This document shows, piece by piece, positions 34,844-44,351 of a DNA stretch of 64,000 nt (its first letter is position 1; every line of letters starts with the position of its first letter). Source of the DNA: Vannielia litorea (lineage in GTDB: Bacteria > Pseudomonadota > Alphaproteobacteria > Rhodobacterales > Rhodobacteraceae); assembly GCF_900142295.1 (NCBI RefSeq), contig NZ_FSRL01000001.1, positions 2,356,001 through 2,420,000 of the forward strand, in the 5' to 3' direction. The notes below the pieces were generated by a model. That model did no database searches and was not told the origin of the DNA. It was given only the letters and a program-made list of their open reading frames with translations. The position numbers were made by a program, and so were the translations under genes.

Positions 34844-35392
34844 ATGCTGACCAAGACGCTTTCGCTCACCGCCGCCGCCGCCCTCTTCGCCGGTGCCGCC
34901 TTCGCCGCCAACCCCGAAGTCGGCGGCGCGCCGATGTTCGAAGACAAGAACATCGTCGAAAACGCCGTCAACTCCGCCGACCACACCACGCTGGTCGCCG
35001 CCGTGCAGGCCGCCGGCCTGGTCGAGACCCTCTCCGGCGAAGGCCCCTTCACCGTCTTCGCGCCGACCAACGCCGCCTTCGAGAAGCTGCCCGCCGGCAC
35101 CGTCGAGACCCTGCTGATGCCCGAGAACAAGGATCAGCTGACCAAGATCCTCACCTGCCACGTGGTTGCCGCCGATGCGATGTCGGCCGCCATTAGCCAG
35201 ATGATCATGGATGACAACGGCGCCCACGAGATCCAGACAGTTGGTGGCTGCGTGTTCACCGCCCGCCAGACCGGCACCGACATCCAGATCGAAGACGAGA
35301 TGGGCAACATCTCGACCGTGACCATCGCCGACGTGAAGCAGTCGAACGGCGTGATCCACGTGGTCGACACCGTGCTCCTGCCGAAGATGTAA
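34844..35392 (+). CDS. Secreted fasciclin (FAS1) domain protein
   Basis: A 182-residue protein with a Sec signal peptide (MLTKTLSLTAAAALFAGAAFA) and one FAS1 domain. The H1 block is GPFTVFAPTNAAFEKLP and the H2 block is GVIHVVDTVLLP. Such single FAS1 proteins are secreted or periplasmic adhesion or stress proteins. The two cysteines (LTCHVV and GGCVF) could form a disulfide. ATG 34844 has GAGAGGA upstream. The neighbouring sigma/anti-sigma genes and the shared promoter motif mark it as their likely target. Confidence 0.92.
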   Translation: MLTKTLSLTAAAALFAGAAFAANPEVGGAPMFEDKNIVENAVNSADHTTLVAAVQAAGLVETLSGEGPFTVFAPTNAAFEKLPAGTVETLLMPENKDQLTKILTCHVVAADAMSAAISQMIMDDNGAHEIQTVGGCVFTARQTGTDIQIEDEMGNISTVTIADVKQSNGVIHVVDTVLLPKM

Positions 35393-35406
35393 GCCACGAT
35401 CCGCAG

Positions 35407-35427
35407 CCGGGGGGCCCAAGCCCCCGG
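35407..35427 (+). terminator. Hairpin after the fasciclin gene
   Basis: CCGGGGG and CCCCCGG form a 7-bp all-GC stem with a 7-base loop, 15 bases after the fasciclin stop. No T tract is present. It separates the fasciclin gene from msrB. Confidence 0.5.
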
Positions 35428-35500
35428 CCGCGGCCAGGTGCCTCCCCTCTACCCATCACCGGGGGGGCACCGCCCTCCTCCCCGCCGAAAGGACAGCCCG

Positions 35501-35980
35501 ATGAACCGCCGCGACTTTCTCTCCGCCGCCTCTGCCGCCCTCCCCGTGGGGCTGCTGCTCAGCCCGCGCCTCCTTGCTGCGACCGAGGGCAGCTTCGAGG
35601 TCACGCGAAGCGAGGCCGAGTGGCGCGCCATGCTGACCGAGACCGAATATGCCGTGATGCGCGAGGAGGCGACCGAACGTGCCGGAACCTCGCCGCTCAA
35701 CGACGAGAAGCGCCCTGGCACCTACGCCTGCAAGGGATGCGACCTGCCGCTCTATTCCTCCGAAACGAAGTATGACAGCGGCACCGGCTGGCCCTCGTTC
35801 TGGCAGTCCCTGCCCGATGCCATCGGCACCAAGGAAGACCGCAAGCTGTTTTCGGTCCGCACCGAGTGCCACTGTCGCCGCTGCGGCTCGCACCTGGGCC
35901 ACATCTTCGATGACGGCCCCGCGCCCACCGGCAAGCGCCACTGCCTCAACGGGGTGAGCCTCACGTTTCTCCCGGCCTGA
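35501..35980 (+). CDS. msrB: Exported peptide-methionine (R)-S-oxide reductase
   Basis: A 159-residue MsrB behind a probable Tat signal (MNRRDFLSAASAALPVGLLL). Zinc cysteine pairs are CKGC and CRRC, and the core reads YDSGTGWPSFW, SHLGHIFDDGP and the catalytic CLNGVSL, where Cys replaces selenocysteine. It repairs oxidised methionine in exported proteins. Its position behind the sigma/anti-sigma/fasciclin genes suggests an envelope oxidative-stress role. ATG 35501 was chosen for the signal and GAAAGGA. Confidence 0.92.
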   Translation: MNRRDFLSAASAALPVGLLLSPRLLAATEGSFEVTRSEAEWRAMLTETEYAVMREEATERAGTSPLNDEKRPGTYACKGCDLPLYSSETKYDSGTGWPSFWQSLPDAIGTKEDRKLFSVRTECHCRRCGSHLGHIFDDGPAPTGKRHCLNGVSLTFLPA

Positions 35981-36097
35981 GAATCCCCCCTCGGCCCGTG
36001 TCTCCGTGCGGGCCGACCGCCCGCCCCGCGCACCATCCCGCGCCGGGGCGGGCCCCTTCAGGCAGAGGCCACGGGGCCGCTGAACCCGACCGGCCGC

Positions 36098-36793
36098 TCA
36101 GAACCCCCGCAACTCGGTGAAAACCTCCAGCGGCTCCCGCGCCGTACGCACCGCGTTGGCCGGATGTGCCGGGTCGGCCCGGCCAAGCGCAATCCCGCAA
36201 ACCACCAGCTCCCCCTCCGGCAGCCCCAGCGCCTCGTGCACCACGTCGCCGTGATGGGCAATCGCCCCCAGCCCGCAGGTCGCCAGCCCCCGCGCCTCCG
36301 CCGAGGCCAGCAGCGCCATGATCGCCATGCCGAGATCCATGAAGCAGCCCTTGCCCATGCCCCGGTCGATGGTCACGATCACCCCCACCGGCGCATCGAA
36401 GAAGCGGTAGTTGCGGTCGAACTGCCGCCGCCGCCCGTCGAGGTCGCGCCTCTCGATGCCCAGCGCCTCGTAGAGCGCATAGCCCGCCGCCCGCTGCCGC
36501 GCCTTCAACTCCGGCGGCATGTGCTTGGGAAAGTAGGAATATTCCGCCACCTGCGGCCGCCCCTCGGCAATCGCCTCGGCCAGGGCGCCCGAGAGCGCGG
36601 CCAGGGGCGTGCCGGTCAGCGCGATGAACCGTCCGGGCTGCAGGTTGGCGCCCGAGGGCGCGCGCCGGGCATCGGTGAGGATCGCCTCCACCGTGCTGCG
36701 CGCCACCGGGTCGGGCAGAAAGCCCCGCACCGAGCGCCGCTGCGCCAGCGCCTCGCTGACGGTCAGCTCGCGGGTGCGGGGGCCTGCGTCCAC
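36098..36793 (-). CDS. Nitroreductase family flavoprotein
   Basis: A 231-residue FMN enzyme with the nitroreductase pattern: ALAQRRSVRGFLPDPVARST, RRAPSGANLQPGRFIAL, and LGMAIMALLASAEARGLATC. It is the last gene of the bioMNY unit, starting 4 bases after bioY. A link to biotin is not obvious, so it may simply be co-transcribed. Substrate unknown. Confidence 0.87.
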   Translation of the reverse strand: MDAGPRTRELTVSEALAQRRSVRGFLPDPVARSTVEAILTDARRAPSGANLQPGRFIALTGTPLAALSGALAEAIAEGRPQVAEYSYFPKHMPPELKARQRAAGYALYEALGIERRDLDGRRRQFDRNYRFFDAPVGVIVTIDRGMGKGCFMDLGMAIMALLASAEARGLATCGLGAIAHHGDVVHEALGLPEGELVVCGIALGRADPAHPANAVRTAREPLEVFTELRGF

Positions 36794-36797
36794 CGGC

Positions 36798-37358
36798 TCA
36801 GCCCCGGCTGGGCAGCGCGCCCGGCCGCGCCCTGGCCAGCGCCTGGGTGACCAGCGCCGCCAGCACTGCCTTGATGAGATCGCCGGGGATGAAGGGCAGC
36901 GCCGCCACCGTCACCGCCTCGCCGAGCCCCGCCGGCTTGACCAGCATGTACCACGCGAGCGCCACCACGTAGAGCGCCACGATCCCGCCCAGCACCGAGC
37001 CCGCCGCCGCGCCCACCGCCACCGGGGCGGCGCGCAGCCGTTCCATCACCAGGCCGGTCACGAAGGCCGCGATGGGAAAGCCCACGAAGAACCCCGCCCA
37101 GGGCGTCATCAGCACGCCGAGCCCGCCCCGGCCGCCCGCCAGGAGCGGCAGGCCGAGCAGCACCAGCAGGCAGAAGAGCGCCGCCGCCGCCGCGCCGCGC
37201 CAGGCCCCAAGCACCGTGCCGCACAGCATGATGCCCAGCGTCTGCGCCGTGATCGGGATGCCCGAGGCCAGCGTCAGCTTGGGGATCAGCCCCAGCACCG
37301 CGATCAGCGCCGCAAACAGCGCGATCATCACCACGTCCCGCTCCGATATCCGCTTCAT
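36798..37358 (-). CDS. bioY: Biotin transporter substrate-binding S component BioY
   Basis: A 186-residue membrane protein with about six hydrophobic segments and the BioY signatures ITAQTLGIMLCGTVLGAWRG and MTPWAGFFVGFPIAAFVTGL, plus a FIPGDLIKAVLAALV end block. It captures biotin at the membrane. It overlaps bioN by 4 bases. Confidence 0.93.
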   Translation of the reverse strand: MKRISERDVVMIALFAALIAVLGLIPKLTLASGIPITAQTLGIMLCGTVLGAWRGAAAAALFCLLVLLGLPLLAGGRGGLGVLMTPWAGFFVGFPIAAFVTGLVMERLRAAPVAVGAAAGSVLGGIVALYVVALAWYMLVKPAGLGEAVTVAALPFIPGDLIKAVLAALVTQALARARPGALPSRG

Positions 37359-37972
37359 CTTTCAGCCCCTTCGCTCAATCCGCCGCGCGCCCTCAGCGCC
37401 TCGGCCACCCGTTCCGCATCGTCCAGCGCCAGCCCCGCCAGCGGCGCGGCGATCCGCCAACCTGCCCGGCGGCGCCCGCTGCGCGCCCTGTAGCTTTCGG
37501 CCAGCGCCGCGCCCTTCTCGCTCAGCACCGGGATAAACCGGATCACCAGCGAGATGGCAAGCTCCAGCGGCCTGGTGCGCAGCCCGACCCACCGCAGCGG
37601 CGCGGTCAGCCCGTGCAGCACCGCGAGCATGTCGGCCAACCGTGTCGTCATGGTGACAAGGTTGGCCAGCGCCACCGCGCTCACCAGCCTCAGCACGATC
37701 ACCGCGCCCTCTTCCAGCGTCCCCACCGCGATGTGCCAGACCGCGATGAGCGCCGCGAAGAGCGCCACCGGCCGAAGCGCAGCAAGGCCCGCCCGCGCGA
37801 AGCGCGCGCCCGGCAGGGCATAAAGCGCAGCGACGCCGGCGAGCGAAGCGAGCTGCCCCGCGAGCGAAGCGAGCAGGAACAGCCCGGTTGTCGCCAGGCA
37901 GAGCAGCCCCAGCTTCAGCCCCGCAGGACAGCGGTGATACACCGTCTCAACCGGCGAGGTCAGTGAGATCAT
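37355..37972 (-). CDS. bioN: Energy-coupling factor transmembrane protein EcfT/BioN
   Basis: A 205-residue membrane protein that couples BioY to the ATPase. Visible features are five or so hydrophobic segments and the C-terminal coupling helix with the EcfT motif ESYRARSGRRRAGW. DNA for the N-terminal helices contains a 21-base in-frame duplication (GCGAGCGAAGCGAGC at 37839 and 37860), giving SLAGQLA followed by SLAGVAA. The reading frame overlaps the bioM end by 26 bases, so the true start could be slightly internal. Confidence 0.88.
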   Translation of the reverse strand: MISLTSPVETVYHRCPAGLKLGLLCLATTGLFLLASLAGQLASLAGVAALYALPGARFARAGLAALRPVALFAALIAVWHIAVGTLEEGAVIVLRLVSAVALANLVTMTTRLADMLAVLHGLTAPLRWVGLRTRPLELAISLVIRFIPVLSEKGAALAESYRARSGRRRAGWRIAAPLAGLALDDAERVAEALRARGGLSEGAER

Positions 37973-38654
37973 CGCCCGCCCCCTCCATCGCCGCCCTGAA
38001 CCGCGCCAGCACCACGCTCGCAGGCCCGTCGGCCTCCACCGCGCCGCGCTCGAGCCAGATCACCCGGTCAAACCCCTCCAGCGCCGCCGGATCGTGCGAG
38101 ATCATCACCACCCGCTGCGCAATCGCATCGAGCCGCCGGTGCAGCGCCCGCGTGGTCGGAATGTCGAGCCCCGCGAAGGGCTCGTCGAGGATCAGCCACT
38201 CCGGTTCCATCGCCAGCACCGAGATCAGGCACAGCAGGTGCCGCTGCCCGCCGCTGAGGCTGCCGACCGGCCGCGCCCACCAATGCCCCTTGCCAAAGCC
38301 CTCCAGCGCCGCCCGCGCGGCGGCCTCGGCCTCGCGCCGCCCCTGCTGGGCAAGGCCAAAGCTCACCTCCTCGCCGCAGGTCGGAAAGATGATCTGGTGA
38401 TCGGGGTTCTGAAACAGGATGCCGACGCGCGCGAGCGCCGCCTTGCGGTCCGCAAAAAGGTCGTCCCCCGCCACCGTCACCGCGCCCTGCGTCGGCGCGA
38501 TCAGCCCCGCCAGCAGCCGCGCCAGCGTGCTCTTGCCCGAGCCGTTGCGCCCGACGATCCCGATCCGGCGCTCGCCCAGCGCCAGCGTCAGGAGCTGGAG
38601 AATCTCCCGCCCCGCCACGCCGTAGCCCGCTTCTTCAAGCCGTATCTCGCCCAT
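37947..38654 (-). CDS. bioM: Energy-coupling factor ATPase BioM
   Basis: A 235-residue ABC ATPase with Walker A VGRNGSGKSTLARLLAG, Q-loop region ILFQNPDHQIIFPTC (typical of ECF ATPases), signature LSGGQRHLLCLISVLAM and Walker B WLILDEPFAGLD. First gene of the biotin uptake unit. A single ATPase with BioN and BioY is the usual BioMNY arrangement. Confidence 0.93.
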   Translation of the reverse strand: MGEIRLEEAGYGVAGREILQLLTLALGERRIGIVGRNGSGKSTLARLLAGLIAPTQGAVTVAGDDLFADRKAALARVGILFQNPDHQIIFPTCGEEVSFGLAQQGRREAEAAARAALEGFGKGHWWARPVGSLSGGQRHLLCLISVLAMEPEWLILDEPFAGLDIPTTRALHRRLDAIAQRVVMISHDPAALEGFDRVIWLERGAVEADGPASVVLARFRAAMEGAGDDLTDLAG

Positions 38655-38743
38655 CGCACCCTCTTTTGCCGGCCCGCCCTAGCCCGAAACGGCCCGCAAT
38701 GTAAGGCCCTGCCCGGCCGCAAAACCCACCAAAACAATCGGAA

Positions 38744-38772
38744 TTGACTTACCCAAGCATTTCACTAAGAAT
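38744..38772 (+). promoter_or_regulatory. Probable promoter of the hemP/iron operon
   Basis: TTGACT (38744-38749) and AAGAAT (38767-38772) are 17 bases apart in an AT-rich stretch. The ends AATTGACTTA and CTAAGAATT form an imperfect dyad that could be an iron-regulator site (Fur/Mur, RirA or Irr class), but I cannot match it to a consensus with certainty. Confidence 0.45.
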
Positions 38773-38852
38773 TGCCCCGACTCCCAGCCACCCCACCCAA
38801 GGGCCAGCCCGGACACGTCGAAAACCGGAGACCCCAGCGAACAGGTGGACCC

Positions 38853-38972
38853 ATGAGAAACGCGACCCCGAGTGACCCGTATTCATCCCTTCTCCAGAGT
38901 TTCTTCTACCGCCACTACGGTGCCGGCGAAGCCCGGCTTTTTTGCCGCATCGTCGGGGAGGCGCGGGCATGA
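38853..38972 (+). CDS. 39-residue small protein upstream of hemP
   Basis: A short ORF reading MRNATPSDPYSSLLQSFF, then YRHYGAGEARLFCRIVGEARA. It has an AGGTGG ribosome site and ends with an ATGA overlap on the hemP start, so hemP translation should be coupled to it. I do not recognise a family. The amphipathic, aromatic-rich sequence, single cysteine and promoter placement argue for a real gene or a regulatory leader peptide. Confidence 0.5.
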   Translation: MRNATPSDPYSSLLQSFFYRHYGAGEARLFCRIVGEARA

Positions 38973-39121
38973 ACGCGCATGTGACCGCGCCCGCCACCTC
39001 CCTGCCCCTGCACGACGCCCGCACCCTCACCCAGGGCGGCATCCAGGCGATGATCGATCTCGACGGGCAGACGTATTTCCTGCGGATCACCCGCGCCGGC
39101 AAGCTGATCCTCACCAAGTGA
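38969..39121 (+). CDS. hemP: Hemin uptake protein HemP
   Basis: A 50-residue protein with the full HemP family ending: LTQGGIQAMIDLDGQTYFLR, then ITRAGKLILTK. HemP proteins are small, Fur-regulated and linked to haem uptake; in Burkholderia the homologue acts as an activator of the haem receptor gene. It overlaps the small ORF upstream (ATGA) and the next gene downstream (GTGA). Confidence 0.93.
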   Translation: MNAHVTAPATSLPLHDARTLTQGGIQAMIDLDGQTYFLRITRAGKLILTK

Positions 39122-39570
39122 AGCACGCCGTCCTCCCCACCCCGCGCGGGGCCGCACCCGTGGGCCGGGTCTCGGAGCTGACCCCCGCCGAGCGCGCCGC
39201 CGTCACCTACCTGCGCATGGCGCTCTCGGGCGGCGGCGCGGCGGTGGCCGAGGATTTCGCCCTGTTGCTCGGCCCGCAGGACGGGGCCGAGGCCCATGCC
39301 GCCTTCACCCGCCTGGCCCGCGCGCTCTCGGAGCGGCCCCGCACCTTCCCGCACCACGCGCCCGGCTGCACCTGCTACGGCGGCGACGAGAGCGCCTTCG
39401 CCCAGCTGCTCTCCGCCGCCGCCGCAGGCGACGAGGAGGCCGCGATGGGCTTTGCCCTGCACCTCTTCTCCGGGCGCCCGCCGCTCGGGCTGCTCGGCGC
39501 CGCCGCCCGCGCCGGTCTGGCCCTCACCCACATGGCCGGGATGCTCTCCGCCCCCCGGCCTCTCCACTGA
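39118..39570 (+). CDS. Uncharacterised 150-residue protein of the iron operon (GTG start)
   Basis: I chose GTG 39118, which overlaps the hemP stop by 4 bases; the frame is open upstream but would overlap hemP fully. The protein is helical, with RVSELTPAERAAVTYLRMAL, a central PGCTCYGGDESAF motif holding two close cysteines, and a C-terminal hydrophobic segment. I do not recognise a family. Its coupling to hemP and its position before imelysin and bacterioferritin point to an iron or haem role. The CxC pair could bind a metal. Confidence 0.65.
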   Translation: MKHAVLPTPRGAAPVGRVSELTPAERAAVTYLRMALSGGGAAVAEDFALLLGPQDGAEAHAAFTRLARALSERPRTFPHHAPGCTCYGGDESAFAQLLSAAAAGDEEAAMGFALHLFSGRPPLGLLGAAARAGLALTHMAGMLSAPRPLH

Positions 39571-39602
39571 ACGACACCCAGAAAACAGGACAGCAAAGAC
39601 CA

Positions 39603-40859
<1,257 letters not shown>

Positions 40860-40926
40860 CCATCCACCACGACGGGGGGCGCTCGCGCGCGTCCCCCGCT
40901 CCCTGCCCGCCGGAGGCCCGCCAAGC

Positions 40927-41175
40927 ATGATCGTCTGCTCCTGCCAGCACATCACCGACCGCGACATCCACGCCGCTATCGACTGGATGCGTGCCTCCGA
41001 TCCTGCCACTATGATCACGCCGGGCCGTGTCTACCACGCGCTCGGCAAGCGTGCCGACTGCGGCGGCTGCATGCCGCTCTTCCTGTCGACCATGCGCGCC
41101 AACACCAACCTCGCCGTCCCCGCCGAACTGATCGGCCTCAGGCAGCGACCCCAGAGGAAAGAACACACCGCATGA
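40927..41175 (+). CDS. bfd: Bacterioferritin-associated ferredoxin
   Basis: An 82-residue [2Fe-2S] protein. The four cluster ligands are Cys4 and Cys6 ([14 protein letters not shown]) and Cys45 and Cys48 (DCGGCMP). It reduces bacterioferritin so that stored iron is released. Its stop overlaps the bfr start by 4 bases. Confidence 0.92.
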   Translation: MIVCSCQHITDRDIHAAIDWMRASDPATMITPGRVYHALGKRADCGGCMPLFLSTMRANTNLAVPAELIGLRQRPQRKEHTA

Positions 41176-41657
41176 AAGGCGACGCAAAGGTCATCGAGTA
41201 CCTGAACGCAGCACTCCGTTCCGAACTGACAGCGGTCAACCAATACTGGCTCCACTACCGGATGCAGGATGACATGGGCCTGCCCGGCCTCGCCGCCAAG
41301 TCGCGCGAAGAGAGCATCGAGGAGATGCACCACGCCGACAAGCTGATCACCCGCATCCTCTTTCTCGAGGGCCACCCCAACCTGCAAAAGCTCGACCCGC
41401 TGCGCATCGGCGAGACCCCCCGCGAGATGCTCGAGGCCGATCTGGCCGCCGAGCACGAGGCCCGCACGCTCTACAAGGAGGCCCGCGACCACTGCGAGAG
41501 CGTCGGCGATTACGTGTCGAAGAACCTCTTCGAGGAGCTGATGGCCGACGAGGAAGGCCACATCGACTTCCTCGAAACCCAGCTCGACCTGCACGACCGC
41601 GTCGGCGAGCAGAACTACGCCCAGCTCAACGCCGGCCCGGCCAAGGACGCCGAGTAG
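41172..41657 (+). CDS. bfr: Bacterioferritin
   Basis: A 161-residue ferritin-like protein that stores iron in a 24-mer. The ferroxidase ligands Glu18, Glu51 and His54 and the haem ligand Met52 are in place ([10 protein letters not shown]), at the same positions as in E. coli Bfr. It is translated with bfd. Confidence 0.95.
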   Translation: MKGDAKVIEYLNAALRSELTAVNQYWLHYRMQDDMGLPGLAAKSREESIEEMHHADKLITRILFLEGHPNLQKLDPLRIGETPREMLEADLAAEHEARTLYKEARDHCESVGDYVSKNLFEELMADEEGHIDFLETQLDLHDRVGEQNYAQLNAGPAKDAE

Positions 41658-41670
41658 GGCAGAGGAACAG

Positions 41671-41734
41671 TCATCCTCGGGCTTGACCCGAGGACCTCCC
41701 CGCCAAGAGACCCTCGGGTCAAGCCCGAGGGTGA
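41671..41734. repeat. Long inverted repeat of the CTCGGGCTTGACCCGAGG type
   Basis: Two 24-base arms (41671-41694 and 41711-41734) are complementary at 22 positions around a 16-base loop, and each arm is itself palindromic (CCTCGGG...CCCGAGG). This is a dispersed repeat common between genes in alphaproteobacteria; translated, it gives the familiar LDPRVKPEDD artefact. It probably also ends the bfd-bfr transcript. Confidence 0.75.
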
Positions 41735-41818
41735 CACCCGCAAAACCGCACCCGAATAATCCGTCGCCCCCGCGCGTATCTTCCAAGACCCCCGCAGCAA
41801 CCGAACGCACCGCGCCCC

Positions 41819-43330
41819 ATGCCCCTCCGCCTCGCCTCCCTCCTCGCCCTCCTCGCCGCGCCCCTCGCCGCCCAGACCCTCACCGACGACCATCTTCCCG
41901 TGGTGCCACGCACCCCCGAGGAAGCCGCCCGCATCGCCGCCGTCACTGCCCCCGCCACCGAGTTCTCCGCCCCCGAGGCCTTCGAGCAGAACGCCGGCGG
42001 CGCGGCCACCGTCCGGCGGCGCGGCAATGCCGATGCCTTCTCCCAGCCCTCCGGCAACATCGACTTCGCCCGCGAGCTCGACTTCAAGCTGGGCAACGGC
42101 CTGTTCCGCAAGCTCTGGGTCTCCTCGCCGTCCTCCACCCTCGCCTCCGACGGCCTCGGCCCGCTCTACAACGCCCGTTCCTGCCAGCGCTGCCACCTCA
42201 AGGACGGGCGCGGCCACCCGCCGGTGCCGGGCGAGGATGATGGCACCACCATGTTCCTGCGCGTCTCCATCCCCGGCACCCCCGAGGACGGGATCGAGGA
42301 GATCGCCGATTACATCGCCACCCTCCCCGAACCCACCTACGGCGGCCAGATGCAGGACCACTCGCTGCCCGGCATCCCCGCCGAGTACCGCCTCGGCATC
42401 ACCTACGAGGAGATCCATGTGCCGCTTTCGGGCGGCGAAACGGCCAGCCTCCGCGCGCCCACCTACACAGCCGAAAACCTCGGCTGGGGCCCGCTCCACC
42501 CGCAGGCCATGCTCTCGCCCCGCGTCGCCCCCCAGATGATCGGCCTCGGCCTGATCGAGGCGATCCCGGCGGCCGATATCCTCGCAAACGCCGACGAAAA
42601 CGATGCAAACAACGACGGCATCTCCGGCCGCGCCAACATCGTCTGGTCGCTCGAGTTCGACAAACCCATGCTCGGCCGCTTCGGCCTCAAGGCCGGGATG
42701 CCCACCATCAAGGAGCAATCCGCCGCCGCCTTCGCCGGCGACATCGGCATCTCCTCGCCGCTCCACCCCGACGGCTTCGGAGATTGCGCCCTCGCACAGG
42801 CCGCCTGCCAGCAGGCCCCTCACGGCGACCAGGACGCCCGCGGCTTCGAGATCGGCGCCGACGGGCTCGACCTCGTCACCTTCTACTCCCGCAACCTCGC
42901 CGTCCCGGCCCGTGCCGCCGTCGATGACCCGCAGGTGCTGCGCGGCAAGGCGGTGTTCTACGAAACCGGCTGCACCGCCTGCCACACCCCCAAGTTCGTC
43001 ACCCACCGGCTCGACGGGCAGCCCGAGCAGAGCTTTCAGCTGATCTGGCCCTATTCCGACTTCCTGCTGCACGACATGGGCGAAGGTCTGGCCGATCACC
43101 GCCCCGAGGCCCGCGCCACCGGCACCGAATGGCGCACCGCGCCGCTCTGGGGCATCGGCCTGACAAGCCAGGTCTCCGGCCACACCCTCTTTCTCCACGA
43201 TGGCCGCGCCCGCTCCCTGCTGGAGGCGATCCTCTGGCACGGCGGCGAGGCCCAAGCCCAGCGCGACGCCGTGGTGGAGATGGCCCCGGCAGACCGCGCC
43301 GCCCTGATAACCTATCTCGAAAGCCTGTAG
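41819..43330 (+). CDS. Di-haem oxidoreductase family protein (DUF1111)
   Basis: A 503-residue exported protein (signal MPLRLASLLALLAAPLAAQ) with two c-type haem sites, CQRCHLKDG near residue 121 and CTACHTPKF near residue 384. Members were called thiol oxidoreductases but more likely are di-haem electron carriers in periplasmic iron systems. It is flanked by imelysins and DUF1513, a conserved gene set. It has no transmembrane segment beyond the signal. Confidence 0.88.
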   Translation: MPLRLASLLALLAAPLAAQTLTDDHLPVVPRTPEEAARIAAVTAPATEFSAPEAFEQNAGGAATVRRRGNADAFSQPSGNIDFARELDFKLGNGLFRKLWVSSPSSTLASDGLGPLYNARSCQRCHLKDGRGHPPVPGEDDGTTMFLRVSIPGTPEDGIEEIADYIATLPEPTYGGQMQDHSLPGIPAEYRLGITYEEIHVPLSGGETASLRAPTYTAENLGWGPLHPQAMLSPRVAPQMIGLGLIEAIPAADILANADENDANNDGISGRANIVWSLEFDKPMLGRFGLKAGMPTIKEQSAAAFAGDIGISSPLHPDGFGDCALAQAACQQAPHGDQDARGFEIGADGLDLVTFYSRNLAVPARAAVDDPQVLRGKAVFYETGCTACHTPKFVTHRLDGQPEQSFQLIWPYSDFLLHDMGEGLADHRPEARATGTEWRTAPLWGIGLTSQVSGHTLFLHDGRARSLLEAILWHGGEAQAQRDAVVEMAPADRAALITYLESL

Positions 43331-43364
43331 GGTGGGCACTCTGCCCTCCCCCCGAAAGGACATC

Positions 43365-44348
43365 ATGCGCCAGCTCGCCGCCGCCCTCGCCCTCCTCGCC
43401 GCCCCGCTCCACGCGGGCGTGCCCGAGGCTATCGACGGCCACATCCTCCCGCGCCATGCCGCCTTCGCCGAGGCCGCCGCCGCGCTCGATGCCGCCGCAC
43501 AGGCAGATTGCACGGCAGACGGCCTCAAGCCGTCCTACCACGCCGCCTTCGATGCCTGGATCGGCGTTCAGCACCTCGCGCTCGGCCCCCTGCAAGAGAT
43601 CGGCGGCCCCCTCGCGCTGCAGTTCTGGCCCGATACCAAGGGCTTCACCGCCCGCCAGCTCGCGATGGCTCTGAAGTCCGAGGCGCCCGAGACCGTCACG
43701 CGCGAGGGCTTTGCAGGGCAATCCGTCGCCGTGCAGGGCTTCATGGCGCTGGAGCGCATGCTCTACGACGAGGCTTTATCGGCCTACCCCGCCGAGACCT
43801 ACGCCTGCGCCCTGACCCGCGCCATTGCCCATGACATCGCCACCAAGGCCGCCACCCTCGCCGCCGACTGGCCCGCCACCGCCGAGGCCCTGCGCAGCGC
43901 CGGCGCGCCCGGCAACGCCACCTACCTCGCCCCGGCCGAGGCGGCGCAGGCGCTCTTCACCGCCCTCATCGCAGGGATCGAATACAACGACGACGCCCGC
44001 CTCGCCCGCCCCTTGGGCAGCTTCGACAAGCCCCGCCCCACCCTCGCCGAGGCCTGGCGCTCGGGCCGCAGCCAGCGCAACCTCGCGCTCTCGCTGGCGG
44101 CGCTGGAGGAGTTCGCCGCCCTGCTGGCCGACGGCGCGGCACCCGAGACCCGAAAGCTCTTCGAAAGCACCCAGGCCTGGCTCGCGGGCCTCGACGAGCC
44201 CCGCCTTGCAGGCGTTTCCGAGCCCACCGCCCGCATGGGGATCGAGAGCCTCGCCTCCTACCTCTCCGCGCTGAAAGAGACCGCCGCCGCCGAGCTGGGC
44301 GCGCATCTCGACGTGGGCCAGGGCTTCAACGCGCTCGATGGCGACTGA
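43365..44348 (+). CDS. Imelysin-family protein, second copy
   Basis: A 327-residue exported protein (signal MRQLAAALALLAAPLHA). The imelysin block is SVAVQGFMALERMLYDEA, where the histidine of GxHxxE is replaced by Met, a known subgroup. It starts 34 bases after the di-haem gene, whose stop is followed by a GGTGGGCA repeat, and ends 3 bases before DUF1513. ATG 43365 follows GAAAGGA. Confidence 0.88.
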   Translation: MRQLAAALALLAAPLHAGVPEAIDGHILPRHAAFAEAAAALDAAAQADCTADGLKPSYHAAFDAWIGVQHLALGPLQEIGGPLALQFWPDTKGFTARQLAMALKSEAPETVTREGFAGQSVAVQGFMALERMLYDEALSAYPAETYACALTRAIAHDIATKAATLAADWPATAEALRSAGAPGNATYLAPAEAAQALFTALIAGIEYNDDARLARPLGSFDKPRPTLAEAWRSGRSQRNLALSLAALEEFAALLADGAAPETRKLFESTQAWLAGLDEPRLAGVSEPTARMGIESLASYLSALKETAAAELGAHLDVGQGFNALDGD

Positions 44349-44351
44349 CCG

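Noticed and set aside
41031..41810. Minus-strand frame containing LDPRVSWRGGPRVKPEDD
   Set aside because: That peptide is the known translation artefact of the dispersed CTCGGGCTTGACCCGAGG repeat; the rest is antisense to bfr.
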